Assembly: GCF_932526225.1 (NCBI RefSeq)
Contig: NC_064045.1
Span: forward strand, 14,194,442-14,258,441
Reading direction: 5' to 3'
Length of the DNA: 64,000 nucleotides
Source: Nematostella vectensis
Taxonomy: Eukaryota; Cnidaria; Anthozoa; Actiniaria; Edwardsiidae
In this document: in pieces, positions 42,101 through 57,100 of the stretch
Layout of the letters: each line of letters starts with the position of its first letter
Numbering within the stretch: position 1 is the first letter of the stretch
Made by a program: the position numbers and the translations under genes
The notes under the pieces: model-generated
Seen by the model: only the letters and a program-made list of their open reading frames with translations
Databases searched by the model: none
What the model was told of the DNA's origin: nothing

Positions 42101-45100
42101 TCTAGAGGCACCTCCACTGAGTCGTATGCAAAGCCTGGCGAAGAGTGGGTAGTACCAGTTCCCCCGCGGCCACCGTGACCCGCTCCAGCAGAATCTACCG
42201 GTAAATTGAAACGAGCTTAGTATATAAGAGCGGGTCCCACTAGGCGTGGACGGGATGGCTGCCTGCCATCCATTTAGACAGAATTTCGGGTATATGATTT
42301 TTATTATTCAAACCTTTCCGTGTTCATTTTCTTATTTGTCATTCTCATTTTCTTATATCAAATTATCTTCCATCTTCCATTGTCACCGATTTCAACAAAT
42401 CCTTAAAAATGACGTTTACCCCTACCATCCGGATATGATAAGTACCGCTGGCGGTCAGGGCGTTTCAGCGGTTTATTGTTCTGTACCTGAGCTTGACCCT
42501 GGTCCGGTCCTTATACCGTGCCCCATTCCATCTGTGGATATCAGACCCGAAGACTCTACGATCACGGTGTCAGCAGTCACTAGGAGCCACTTGGCGCTGA
42601 CCGTCCCGCCGGCAGATACCGTGAACTTTTCACTGACGTTCAGTGTAAGAGTAGGGGAACTGGAGACTAGTCCCGAGGCCCTCAAGATAGCGCCGTTCAT
42701 AACGGTCAGTGACGCCATGTGGAGGGTCATGTTGCTGTATCCATGAGAACGTCCCTGAAGAGCAATTGATCAGGTTTTAATGGGCCTTCTAATCCTACGA
42801 AGCTCGCGTATAAATCTGAGTTCTTTAATATAGTAAATATTAGGTTCATATCCTGTTTCCTGATATTTCAGTTCAATATAATCACAATGAATACCTATTG
42901 GATCCAATAAAGACTGTATGGGCTATTTATAGAGCAATATAACAATTTATACAAACATTGAAATCCATATACGCAAACTTCCAGATTACGCAAACTGCCA
43001 AGCAATCAAAACTGTGCTACAAAACAGGCCACTTCATCGAGGCTATAAAGTTGAAAGCAATACCTTTTCAGTAATGACAAGTTCTGTTCCTTTCCCTATA
43101 TCCAGCGCAGTAAGCCCACTTAGCGTCCCCTCTATGGTTATACGCGGGTAGTACAAATCCTTCAACAACAAGGCCCGAGGCACGTGCAGAAAGCCGTCTT
43201 CATACACACGGAAACTTGAGGGGAACTGAGTCGAGGCGGATTTTATGATAAACCGCTGACCAATTCCCACGTGTAGCATCCCGCCCATGTCACCCTCGAG
43301 GCGTTCGACTACTAGCGTGATGGAGCAGTCACATGATACACATGCGCAGTTGCCAGCGTGACGTAACGCAACGTGGCCTATAATACAAAGAGTGTTAGCA
43401 AGTAAAAACACCTTGACTTTCCTATTTTCGTAGCTTCGTAGACTATATAACTCACTATATCATATATTTTCATGCACAATAAAGACGACGAAAAAACGAA
43501 AGTTTTATGCATCAACCGTCACTACCATACTCTTCGTTATTGATCGATGGGAAGTATATTTTTTGTACTTGGGCTTATTTATAGTCTCGAAATCTATTCT
43601 CTACCATAAAATATCATGGATCCAAAAATTCGATTGTCCCAACCTCGTTATTTCTTCGCCCCCTTCGTCCTACTTGACGACAAACTTTCTTTATAAAGGT
43701 TTACATTCAGTGTAAGCTTTAACTTTTTGGTAAACTAAGCAAATGTTATCTCTCCTCTCACCTCCCCCCTTGATTATCATCTTCTCGACCACGAACACCT
43801 TGGCGTACTCCACATAGAGCCACGCCCTTCCGCCGTCACGTGATATGTCCCTGTAGTCTTCTATATATAGCCTGGCCGTCCGGTAACCGTTGTTGTCCAC
43901 AATAAGTGTCCGGTCTGTACGATTGCATGCCAGGTAGACCGGCCCAGGGCCTCCCGGCTCGCTGCGACTGAGCCCGCCATGTGTCTTGAAAACACCGCTG
44001 AATCGGGAAGACTGGTAATGAATGGCAATCTGACCCCCACCACCTCCCCCTCCGTCGCTTGTGTTCACTGCAGCAGTTGCTGCGCCTCCTGTAGCTATCA
44101 CGTGACCTATATTTTTATAAAATGTTGTTGGTATAATAGAAGTTTTTGATAAATTAGACTGGAGCTGAATTTGTCCACTTCTCACCTTTTCCAGAGAACA
44201 AGTTGCACCTTATTAGGATACTGCCACCGCTGCCGCCGCCTGTCCCCGGATGAATCGCGGGCGCGGCGGACACGTCAATCAAGCCATCATTTTGCACCAG
44301 TCCTTTAGCCGTGATTTGAATCACACCACCACCAGCGCTTCCAGGCTTGAAGAATACAAAAATTCTCAGCATAAAAAGTTCACAATTACTGGCTAGCATT
44401 TTGTTTTTGTTTTTGTCATTTACATGTTCATTGGATTTTTTGTATGTATTATTGCTCAGACAAAAATAATTAAACAAGCTAAAAAGTAAGACAAAATTGA
44501 TATTACATAGGAAAAGCGCTTTATAAATACATTCAACCCAGTTAATATTATGCATTGATGACATTCTCTAAGCTGTTTGTCGACATCCTCGCATCGTGTT
44601 AAGAAAATTTGAGAAAATAATGACGGGCAGAATATAACAAAATGGCACAAAATCTAAAATAAGATAAAAGTTCTCGGTTGAATATTATACGGAGGATCTT
44701 GATTCCTTTCTTGATACTGAAAATGTGAGAAAATAATGACCGACAGAATATAAAAAAATGGCACAAAATCTAAAATAAGATAAAAGTTCTCGGTTGAATA
44801 TTATACGGAGGATCTTGATTGCTTTCTTGATACTGAAATTGTGAGAAAAAAATGGCCGGCAGAATATAACAAAACGGCACAAAATATAAAATAAGATAAA
44901 AGTTCTTGGTTAAATATTATACGGAGGACCTTGATTTCATTCTTGATACTAAAAATGTGAGAAAATAATGACCGGCAGAATATAACAAACAAAATTTAAA
45001 ATAAGATAAAAGTTCTTGGTTAAATATTATATGGAGGATCTTGATTTCTTTCTTGATACTGAAAATGTGAGAAAATAATGACCGGCAGAATATAACAAAC

Positions 45101-48100
45101 AAAATTTAAAATAAGATAAAAGTTCTTGGTTAAATATCTTACGGAGGATCTTGATTTCTTTCTTGATACTGAAAATGTGCGACAATAATGACCGGCAGAA
45201 TATAACAAACAAAATTTAAAATAAGATAAAAGTTCTCGGTTAAATATATTAGGCGGATGATCTTGATTGCCTTCTTGATACAATTTCAGAATTCAAGCCT
45301 GCATCAAGAACATCAAAGAGCATTTTAAATTCCGCTTCATATGAGGTAAACAAGAAAATATTGGCGGATATCTTACAGATTGAAGGTCATTCACAAAAGG
45401 CTGTATAAGAAAAAAAAGGGTTACAAAATGGTGTTTGCCAGACATTGGTGATTTACTGCCATCCACTTACCCTGTCTTGGTAACCACTTCCACCGCCACT
45501 GCCCGGATCTGTGGGCGCTTCAAATTGGCCATATGCCCGACCAACCCGCGACTGCTCCCCGCCCCTCCCCCCTGCTCCTCCATGCCCCGCGCCGGAAGCA
45601 CTGACTGGTGACGTCACGCCTGGTTCACGGCCGCCACCTGATGGGTAAGCTCTTGCGCCCGCGGTTAGCACAGCGGATACGTCGTTGTATACGTTGTCAG
45701 CCGTGAGATTCAAGATACTGACATTCATGACAGCGCCGGCATTGATTCTGAGATCACCAGTAAGATTCATTCTGCAAAGAGGTAACAAAGGGATGCAGAT
45801 TAGAAGTTGGTGCACTGGCGCCTACAATAATCTTTAACAATCTTGCTCCTCTACCGAAAATCTTGTCTCCTTTGCAGCTCTTTTACAAAAATGCATAATT
45901 TTTCGAAACACGAATGATGTACCTAAACAGTCAAATTGATGGTATAGAAAGACTTAGTACACCCTATGTTTTGAAGGGTCTCGACTACTTTAGATTTGTT
46001 CAAATTAATAGCATCGAAATACTCCGTAGTCTCCTAGCTTCATTAGGACCTTGACTTCTCTAGATGTCAAAGAGATAGGCAAAGACGAGTAGGGAAAATA
46101 TGTCTCATGACTGGACGAATTTGTATAGCCGATGCGCATGAATAACAAGGCCACTCAGTCTAGAGGGGATATACGGGGCTACAATTCGCGTATAAACTTT
46201 TAAATAACGTGCCTCAGTGCACTGGGTGAATCCGCTGACTGGTGAAACGAGCCTCCGTTCAGTATCGTCAAACTGTCGAGGACGACATCGCCGTGATTGT
46301 CCGAGTTGACATGAGCCTGTGGTGTCATGTCCAGCGTGCTGTTGAATGAGATGACGAGTTCTTGTAGTCCAAGCACCTCGGATTCAAGGTAAACTGACGA
46401 CTTCTGGAGCTGGAGCTGGGGTGGTAGCGCAACCACGGAATTCTAGAAGGTCAAACGTATATATTAACCAATTGTTACATATTTTAATATGTGATTAAAA
46501 TCACACGTTACATACTAATCAGACGTGCGGAGTCATAATATGAAAAAAGGTAAGTATTTGACGCCCCTTCAATAAAGTAATGGACCATGGCGACCAAGGA
46601 AGAATGATGAACGGTCGCTTACCTCGTAAGCTCGAAGGCTGAACGGTATAACTGCGTCTGTGCATGACGTCATGTTCACCAGTTGTTTACGTCCCACATG
46701 GAGAGTACCAGTAAAGTCACCCATGTACTTGCGCACGTGTAGGCTTACCGCTGACCCATCGGACTGTAGACCCAAGTGTGCATCGGCGCGAATATCGAGG
46801 GTGTCGAGCTCTACAACACTTGGCTTCGGCTCGTTGAAAACAAGCCAGGTGCGAGATGCGTCGTAAGACAAACTCTTCTCCGCAAATGATGGAGTGCTGT
46901 CCATTCCTATGTACACCTCGATCTCTCTTAGAGCAACCTGCATTGGAGTACAAAGGAGCAATAAGGCCTAGAGCAACATGCATTGAAGTGCAAAGGAGCA
47001 ATAAGGCCTAGAGCAACCTGCATTGGAGTACAAAGGAGCAATAAGGCCCAGAGCAACCTGTATTGGAGTACAAAGGAGCAATAAGGCCTAGAGCAACCTG
47101 CATTGGAGTGCAAAGGAGCAATAAGGCCTAGAACAAGATGCATTGGAGTACGAAGGAGTAATAAGGCCTAGAGTAACCTGCATTGGAGTGCAAAGGAGCA
47201 ATAAGGCCTAGAGCAAGATGCATTGGAGTACGAAGGAGTAATAAGGCCTAGAGTAACCTGCATTGGAGTGCAAAGGAGCAATAAGGCCCAGAGCAACCTG
47301 CATTGGAGTACAAAGGCGCAATAAGGCCTAGAGCAACCTGCATTGGAGTGCAAAGGAGCAATAAGGCCCAGAGCAACCTGCATTGGAGTACAAAGGCGCA
47401 ATAAGGCCTAGAGCAACCTGCATTGGAGTACAAAGGAGCAATAAGGCCTAGAGCAACCTGTATTGGAGTACAAAGGCGCAATAAGGCCTAGAGCAACATG
47501 CATTGGAGTACAAAGGAGCAATAAGGCCTAGAGCAACCTGCATTGGAGTACAAAGGAGCAATAAGGCCTAGAGCAACATGCATTGGAGTACAAAAGAGCA
47601 ATAAGGCCTAGAGCAACCTGTATTGAAGTACAAAGGAGCAATAAGGCCTAGAGCAAAATGCATTGGAGTACAAAGGAGCAATAAGGCCTAGAGCAAGAAG
47701 CATTGGAGTACAAAGGAGCAATAAGGCCTAGAGCAACCTGCATTGGAGTACAAAGGAGCAATAAGGCCCAGAGCAAGAAGCATTGGAGTACAAAGGAGCA
47801 ATAAGGCCTAGAGCAATCTGCATTGGAGTACAAAGGAGCAATAAGGCCTAGAGCAACCTGTATTGGAGTACAAAGGAGCAATAAGGCCTAGAGCAACCTG
47901 TATTGGAGTACAAAGGAGCAATAAGGCCTAGAGCAACCTGTATTGGAGTACAAAGGAGCAATAAGGCCTAGAGCAACCTGTATTGGAGTACAAAGAGCAA
48001 TAAGGCCTAAAGTTAGATGCATTGGAGTACAAAGGAGCCATAAGGCCTAGAGCAATCTATATTGAAGTACAAAGGAGCAATAAGGCCTAGAGCAAGATGC

Positions 48101-51100
48101 ATTGGGGTACAAAGGAGCAATAAGGCCTAGAGCAAGATGTATTGGAGTACAAAGGAGCAATAAGGCCTAGAGCAAGATGCATTGGAGTACAAAGGAGCAA
48201 TAAGGCCTAGAGCAAGATGTATTGGAGTACAAAGGAGCAATAAGGCCTAGAGCAAGATGCATTGGGGTACAAAGGAGCAATAAGGCCTAGAGCAAGATGT
48301 ATTGGAGTACAAAGGAGCACCTAGAGCAAGATGCATTGGAGTAGAAAGGAGCAATAAGGCCTAGAGCAACCTACATTGGAGTACAAAGGAGCAATAAGGC
48401 CTAGAGCAACCTGTATTGGAGTACAAAGGAGCAATAAGGCCTAGAGCAAGATGCATTGGAGTACAAAGGAGCAATAAGGCCTAGAGCAACATGCATTGAA
48501 GTACAAAGAAGCAATAAGGCCTAGAGCAATCTGCATTGGAGTACAAAGGAGAAATAAGGCCTAGAGCAACGTGCATTGGAATACAAAGGAGCAATAAGGC
48601 CTAGAGCAACCTGTATTGGAGTACAAAGGAGCAATAAGGCCTAGAGCAATCTGCATTGGAGTACAAAGGAGCAATAAGGCCCAGAGCAACCTGTATCGGA
48701 GTACAAAGGAGCAATAAGGCCTAGAGCAATCTGCATTGGAGTACAAGGAGCAATAAGGCCCAGAGAGGTTTTATTTACCTGAGTCTCAAGACGCGTCAGC
48801 TCAAGAGTAAAGCTAGTTATTGTATTGGACATCGCGATGTCTTCGTAGAATCCAGTGTCATAGCAGCCAGAGAACGACCGCTGGGGTGTATTGTGGGCGC
48901 CACCAACATGGAGATCCGCCGAGAGGGTGTAGGAAATACGGAAGCCATTCCTGCAATACTGTGAAACATGTTCAAAGGTCATGAAGCTGTACTGTACTAA
49001 AGCCATTAAACGGAGATGAGAGTCGATGAGAGCTCCATGACCGTTTGTCCGTGTACTTTTTCTATGCTCAGAGAACCCAGCAGGCTTTCCGGGCGCTCCC
49101 AAAGGTTTTGACGGCGTACTTTGCAGGCGCTCCCAAATGTTTCGACCTCGTCCTTTGCGGGCGCTCCCAAAGGTTTTGACGGCGTCCTTTGCGGGCGCTC
49201 CTAAAGGTTTCGACCGCGTCCTTTGCGGGCGCTCCCAAAGGTTTTGACGGCGTACTTTGCGGGCGCCCCCAAAGGTTTGACCGCGTACTTTGCGGGCGCC
49301 CCCAAAGGTTTGACCGCGTACTTTGCGGGCGCCCCCAAAGGTTTTGACGGCGTACTTTGCGGGCGCCCCCAAAGGTTTGACCGCGTACTTTGCGGGCGCT
49401 CCCAAAGGTTTTTACTGCCTGCTTTGCGCGGTCGAACGAGAAAGCGCTGATTCTCGATGTGCACTCTCATCGACTCTTATTCAATCAAGTCCTTTCCTAC
49501 CGGAAATATTCGGATGTGATGAATATACAGCGGGCTAGGTAGCACACAGGTAACCCGCACGGTATTGGTAGGGTCGGCGATGAAGACTTCTTCAATATTC
49601 CCGCTGACCAGATACTGTAATCCGTTACTCGGCTGAGATGACGTGAACTGCAAGCCGCTGATACTTGTATACTTTTGTGGGCTCCCTGTGCCTCCTGATA
49701 GGTCAAGCTTTTGTACCTGGAAAGAAGAAAGCGAAGCTCAACTGCTTATACTAAAGTTTAATAACCCAGGTTCAATGCTTACATCTACGGGCACTGCCCT
49801 GTCCCGCCCCCGTCTACGGCCCTGACATTAAGAAGCACAGCTACGTAACGTTCATAAGGACTGCGATATTCCTTAATTTTCTCCGTTTATAGAAGAAGGA
49901 AGTGATTTAGGTTGAAAATTAGCTCATCAAAAATCGTCACACCAGCACAATACACGTAGCACGATTCAAGCGGAAGAGGCATGTGTTATACGAAGCGTCG
50001 ACGCTTCTAATCTTCTAATAATGAGGTTTTACTAGAGCTCATTCTTATAAACCCATACGTAATTCATATTGTCAAGTCCAGAAGACACAATTCCGAGCGC
50101 TACTCTGAACACAACACTAGCTTTTACTTTCAACAACCGAGCTCTACAAAATCGGCGCGCTCTCTCCGGGCAAGCACGTTATCTCCATGGTAACATCAAT
50201 CGATAACATACATAACACATATGGTACATACCTGGTTAATTCGTGCCGTTGAAGGCGATCGCTTCCGGTTATCAACACTCAATGTCCTCTCGTGTGATGT
50301 GTCGTTGCCTTTCTGTACAAACACCGTCCCAGCTGCGCCGAACTCGCTGTGACCGTACCCCCCAGAGGCTTGCAGGCTGCCGTCGTAATAACCACGCCCA
50401 TAGTACACGGCGATACGCCCACCTGACCCTCCACCACCCCCACGGGTTGGATGATTGTAACCGTTTCCACCATCCGCCTAATAAGGGAATTGCGAAAAAT
50501 TTTTTCATCATGACCGTATCTACACGCCGCGTTTGTTTTTGTTAATTTTTTGTCTTCCTTCTTCAAGCTCGACTGGAAGGTCCACTCTAATGAAGAATGA
50601 TTGAGTACTATTAAATGGGTAAAAGAACACCCCGCTCGAAATCCTGGCTACGGACCTGCTTTATTATTATTTCTACTTGAGGACAGCGTGTGTTTGAAGT
50701 TTGTTTATGAGCAACTTTATTCAACCAGATTTGACATGCATTAATAATAGATAGCCGGGACTGAACGAGTGGTACATGTAATTCCAATTTAAAATATCAT
50801 ACTGTATCATAATCTTAGTTATATCAATCATCATAAATTGCATCGTTGCAAACAGAAATAGAGACAAAACCATTTTCACATAATTTGAATCACCGATGTT
50901 GGTTTTTATCACCATCAAAATAACACATCGAGGTCCGGCAAAAAAGATGGGGGGAGGGGGCGGGGGAATACCCTTTCCGCATTTTTCCAGGTCCTGTCTT
51001 ACCGGTAGCTTATCACCCTAAACCCCGTTTCCAGGCCTGTAGGCTAAGTTCTTGTTTCAACTTACCGAAATCAAGGCGAATCCATGTTCTCGCTTTATCC

Positions 51101-54100
51101 CTCCGCCCGTTCCCCGGGACGGTCACACATACAAAACATTTATCATCATCGCACTTTATAAGCTTTCAAAAACTATACACCCCCCACCTCCCACACACAC
51201 TACCACCCACCAGGGCCTTATCAAACATGCAATACCTGTATAGTTCCGCTGCCTTCCAGACCATCAGTTCGTATGAACACACTCCCCCCACTACCACCCC
51301 CTGCGTATGTGGCACCGTCCTGACCGTTGGCTTGTATGTATCCCTCGATCTCGAGCGTGTGGGTAATGTTGAGCACTAACACGCCGCCACCCTTCCCCCC
51401 AGGGGAACCGCTTTGACCGGTACCACCGCTGCTTCCTGAATGGATATAAATGCATTCGAATAAGACAATTAGTTTGAATCTTTTCATGGCTATTTGCTGT
51501 CATGTTTTTATGGCTATTTGCTGTCATGTTTTCATGGCCATTTGCTGTCATGTTTTCATGGCTATTTACTGTCATGTTTTTATGGCCATTTGCTGTCATG
51601 TTTTCATGGCTATTTGCTGTCATGTTTTCATGGCTATTTGCTGTCATGTTTTCATGGCCATTTGCTGTCATGTTTTCATGGCTATTTGCTGTCATGTTTT
51701 TATGGCTATTTGCTGTCATGTTTTCATGGCTATTTGCTGTCATGTTTTCATGGCCATTTGCTGTCATGTTTTCATGGCGATTTGCTGTCATGTTTTCATG
51801 GCCATTTGCTGTCATGTTTTCATGGCCATTTGCTGTCATGTTTTTATGGCCATTTGCTGTCATGTTTTCATGGCTATTTGCTGTCATGTTTTTATGGCTA
51901 TTTGCTGTCATGTTTTTATGGCTATTTGCTGTCATGTTTTTATGGCTATTTGCTGTCATGTTTTTATGGCTATTTGCTGTCATGTTTTCATGGCTATTTG
52001 CTGTCATGTTTTCATGGCCATTTGCTGTCATGTTTTCATGGCCATTTGCTGTCATGTTTTCATGGCCATTTGCTGTCATGTTTTCATGGCCATTTGCTGT
52101 CATGTTTTCATGGCTATTTGCTGTCATGTTTTCATGGCCATTTGCTGTCATGTTTTCATGGCCATTTGCTGTCATGTTTTTATGGCCATTTGCTGTCATG
52201 TTTTCATGGCCATTTGCTGTCATGTTTTCATGGCCATTTGTGTCATGTTTTCATGGCCATTTGCTGTCATGTTTTCATGGCCATTTGCTGTCATGTTTTC
52301 ATGGCTATTTGCTGTCATGTTTTCATGGCCATTTGCTGTCATGTTTTCATGGCTATTTGCTGTCATGTTTTCATGGCCATTTGCTGTCATGTTTTTATGG
52401 CAAGTGCAGAGGGACGAGACAAAGGATTCATGAAATGTTTCATATTGCCGGTCAGCTATTGGTTGTACAGTTTATTGTATACGAAAAGCTCTGTGCTTCT
52501 TCTCCGACTTCTGATCGGTGAATATGTTAAGTATTTATTATTATCTTTATTTGATGTTTATTTCTATCGACACATTTGAGCTTGAGTTATATGCTTTTCA
52601 GAGTTCTCAGCTTTAAAAGATAATGCCTTACCGAACTCTAGCGGCTCAGTGAATGAACCATACGATGCACCAGTCCCGGGGAACATTGCGGCCCTGCCTC
52701 CACGCCCGCCGTGTCCTCCCCCTCCCCCACCGGCAGTGCCTGGCGCGGGGAAGTCTGGTCCGGGACCTTTTCCTTGAAAACACAAGTATGTAGTCACGTG
52801 TTTGAAGTGAAGCTCACCCCTGTTACCCTTATGATAACTAGGGTAATAAGACAAGCTACTACTGTTATTTTCTTTTTTTCCCATACATCAAGATATATCC
52901 CGCTCTACACCTGTATATCGAACATCTTTGATTAACGCCTACACTCTTGCATTATTTCTGTATTTAGATTGGCTTTGGCTAGAAGACGGTTTTAAAACCC
53001 TCTTTGAATAAATAAAAGTGCACTGTACTGAGCTATAACTAGCTCTTTCAATAAGAGTCATGTAGAAGCTATCAGAAGATTTCACCTCATTGGATTGGTG
53101 CACCACGAAGAACGAGATGACAATAGAACAATGAGGTGATCTAGCCAATCCTGTTAGGCCTTGTTAGCTGGCTTCTACACTTCTCTTCAATATCCTATAT
53201 ATACTTTGGTATAGAAAAACTAGTTTCTTGTTTGCTTTTTTGCTTCAGCACTGTAACTTACTCTACGGAAGCTTTGTACATCGTTTATGAATTTTTTTAC
53301 CTTTATACTCAAAGCTTTGTTCTTTCAGCGACACCTCAACAAGCGCCAAAGCGTCTACCGTCATGTTATGCGCATGCACGTGGAGGTTAACCGCTGACAA
53401 CTTGCCACCGCCAAACACGTGAATATAGTCACCACGAAATTCTCTCACTCGCTCCTGATTGGCTACTGTCATGACACCACGGTTGCGGATGTTTATAGAC
53501 TTGTAAAAGAAAACCTGAAGAGAGAAAATAATTAATCAAATCATGAATAAAACAAACTGTTTTGTAACTAGAAATTAGTATTATACATACTATATGTAAC
53601 GGCACCGAAAGTAGAGTGCGACTAATGAAGATTCAAAGATAGGGGAATGGTGAGTATCCCGATGATAATGATTATTGTGGTGATGATGGTGGTGAGTATC
53701 ATGATGATAATGATGATGGTGGTGGTGGTGATGTTGATGATGTTCCACAAATTGTAGACCCGACCTTGTAAAGAACCTACCATTGTGGACCGCCCATGTG
53801 TGCTGTGCATTTCCTTCATATGTATTCAACCCAACCTTGTAGACCCGTTCCTGTAAAAGACCAACCCTCGTGGACTGTACAGGACCTACCCAAGTGGACT
53901 GTACAGGACCTACCCTCGTGGACTGTACAGGACCTACCCTAGTGGACTGTACAGGACCTACCCTAGTGGACTGTACAGGATCTACCCTAGTGGACTGTAC
54001 AGGACCTACCCTAGTGGACTGTACAGGACCTACTCTAGTGGACTGTACAGGACCTACCCTAGTGGACTGTACAGGATCTACCCTAGTGGACTGTACAGGA

Positions 54101-57100
54101 CCTACCCTTGTGGACTGTACAGGACCTACCCTAGTGGACTGTACAGGACCTACCCTAGTAGACTGTACAGGACCTACCCTAGTGGACTGTACAGGACCTA
54201 CCCTAGTGGACTGTACAGGACCTACCCTAGTGGACTGTACAGGACCTACCCTAGTGGACTGTACAGGACCTACCCTAGTGGACTGTACAGGACCTACCCT
54301 TGTGGACTGTACAGGACCTACCCTTGTGGACTGTAAAGACCTACCCTAGTGGACTGTACAGGACCTACCCTTGTGGACTGTACAGGACCTACCCTTGTGG
54401 ACTGTACAGGACCTACCCTAGTGGACTGTACAGGACCTACCCTTGTGGACTGTACAGGACCTACCCTAGTGAACTGTACAGGACCTACCCTAGTGGACTG
54501 TACAGGACCTACCCTAGTGGACTGTACAGGATCTACCCTAGTGGACTGTACAGGACCTACCCTAGTGGACTGTACAGGACCTACCCTAGTGGACTGTACA
54601 GGATCTACCCTAGTGGACTGTACAGGACCTACCCTAGTGGACTGTACAGGACCTACCCTTGTGGACTGTACAGGACCTACCCTTGTGGACTGTACAGGAC
54701 CTACCCTTGTGGACTGTAAAGACCTACCCTAGTGGACTGTACAGGACCTACCCTTGTGGACTGTACAGGACCTACCCTAGTTGACTGTACAGGACCTACC
54801 CTAGTGGACTGTACAGGACCTACCCTAGTGGAATGTACAGGACCTACCCTAGTGGACTGTACAGGACCTACCCTAGTGGACTGTACAGGACCTACCCTAG
54901 TGGACTGTACAGGACCTACCCTAGTGGACTGTACAGGACCTACCCTAGTGGACTGTACAGGACCTACCCTAGTGGACTGTACAGGACCTACCCTAGTGGA
55001 CTGTACAGGACCAACCCTAGTGGACTGTACAGGACCTACCCTAGTGGACTGTACAGGACCTACCCTAGTGGACTGTACAGGACCTACCCTAGTGGACTGT
55101 ACAGGACCTACCCTAGTGGACTGTACAGGACCTACCCTAGTGGACTGTACAGGACCTACCCTAGTGGACTGTAAAGACCTACCCTAGTGGACTGTACAGG
55201 ACCAACCCTAGTGCACTGTACAGGACCAACCCTAGTGGACTGTACAGGACCTACCCTAGTGGACTGTACAGGACCTACCCTAGTGGACTGTACAGGACCT
55301 ACCCTAGTGGACTGTACAGGACCTACCCTAGTGGACTGTACAGGACATACCCTTGTTAACTGTAAAGGACCTACCCTAGTGGACTGTACAGGAGCTACCC
55401 TAGTTGACTGTACAGGACCTACCCTCGTGGAATGTACAGGACCTACCCTAGTGGACTGTACAGGACCTACCCTAGTGGACTGTACAGGACCTACCCTAGT
55501 GGACTGTAAAGGACCTACCCTAGTGGACTGTACAGGACCTACCCTAGTGGACTGTACAGGACCTACCCTAGTGGACTGTACAGGACCTACCCTAGTGGAC
55601 TGTACAGGACCTACCCTAGTGGACTGTACAGGACCTACCCTAGTGGACTGTACAGGACCTACCCTAGTGGACTGTACAAGACCTACCCTAGTGGACTGTA
55701 CAGGACCTACCCTATTAGACTGTACAGGACCAACCCTAGTGGACGGTACAGAACCTACCCTATTGGACTGTACAGGACCTACCCTAGTGGACTGTACAGG
55801 ACCTACCCTAGTGGACTGTACAGGACCTACCCTTGTGGACTGTACAAGACCTACCCTAGTGGACTGTACAGGACCTACCCTAGTGGACTGTACAGGACCT
55901 ACCCTAGTGGACTGTACAGGACCTACCCTAGTGGACTGTACAGGACCTACCCTAGTGGACTGTACAGGACCTACCCTAGTGGACTGTACAGGATCTACCC
56001 TAGTGGACTGTACAGGACCTACCCTAGTGGACTGTACAGGACCTACCCTAGTGGACTGTACAGGACCTACCCTAGTGGACTGTACAGGACCAACCCTAGT
56101 GCACTGTACAGGACCTACCCTAGTGGACTGTACAGGACCTACCCTAGTGGACTGTACAGGACCTACCCTAGTGGACTGTACAGGACCTACCCTAGTGGAC
56201 TGTACAGGACCTACCCTAGTGGACTGTACAGGACCTACCCTAGTGGACTGTACAGGACATACCCTTGTTAACTGTAAAGGACCTACCCTAGTGGACTGTA
56301 CAGGAGCTACCCTAGTGGACTGTACAGGACCTACCCTCGTGGAATGTACAGGACCTACCCTAGTGGACTGTACAGGACCTACCCTAGTGGACTGTACAGG
56401 ACCTACCCTAGTGGACTGTAAAGGACCTACCCTAGTGGACTGTACAGGACCTACCCTAGTGGACTGTACAGGACCTACCCTAGTGGACTGTACAGGACCT
56501 ACCCTAGTGGACTGTACAGGACCTACCCTAGTGGACTGTACAGGACCTACCCTAGTGGACTGTACAGGACCTACCCTAGTGGACTGTACAAGACCTACCC
56601 TAGTGGACTGTACAGGACCTACCCTATTAGACTGTACAGGACCAACCCTAGTGGACGGTACAGAACCTACCCTATTGGACTGTACAGGACCTACCCTAGT
56701 GGACTGTACAGGACCTACCCTAGTGGACTGTACAGGACCTACCCTTGTGGACTGTACAAGACCTACCCTAGTGGACTGTACAGGACCTACCCTAGTGGAC
56801 TGTACAGGACCTACCCTAGTGGACTGTACAGGACCTACCCTAGTGGACTGTACAGGACCTACCCTAGTGGACTGTACAGGACCTACCCTAGTGGACTGTA
56901 CAGGACCTACCCTAGTGGACTGTACAGGATCTACCCTAGTGGACTGTACAGGACCTACCCTAGTGGACTGTACAGGACCTACCTTTGTGTTTACTGTACA
57001 GGACCTACCCTAGTGGACTGTACAGGACCTACCCTAGTGGACTGTACAGGACCTACCCTAGTGGACTGTACAGGACCTACCCTAGTGGACTGTACAGGAT

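Noticed and set aside
44640-45290. Junction-derived origin for the 115-bp repeat
   Set aside because: Compared with the exon 14 donor and exon 15 acceptor, no shared sequence was seen.
48641-49405. 254-residue minus-strand frame joining the 49-kb array to exon 11
   Set aside because: Only the exon 11 part fits splice phase. The repeated GAPAKYAVK part is translated from the intronic 33/34-bp array.
51291-52579. Overlapping open frames of MTANGHEN, MAICCHVF and similar on both strands
   Set aside because: All derive from the 24-bp intronic minisatellite. Several frames are open at once, which argues against coding.
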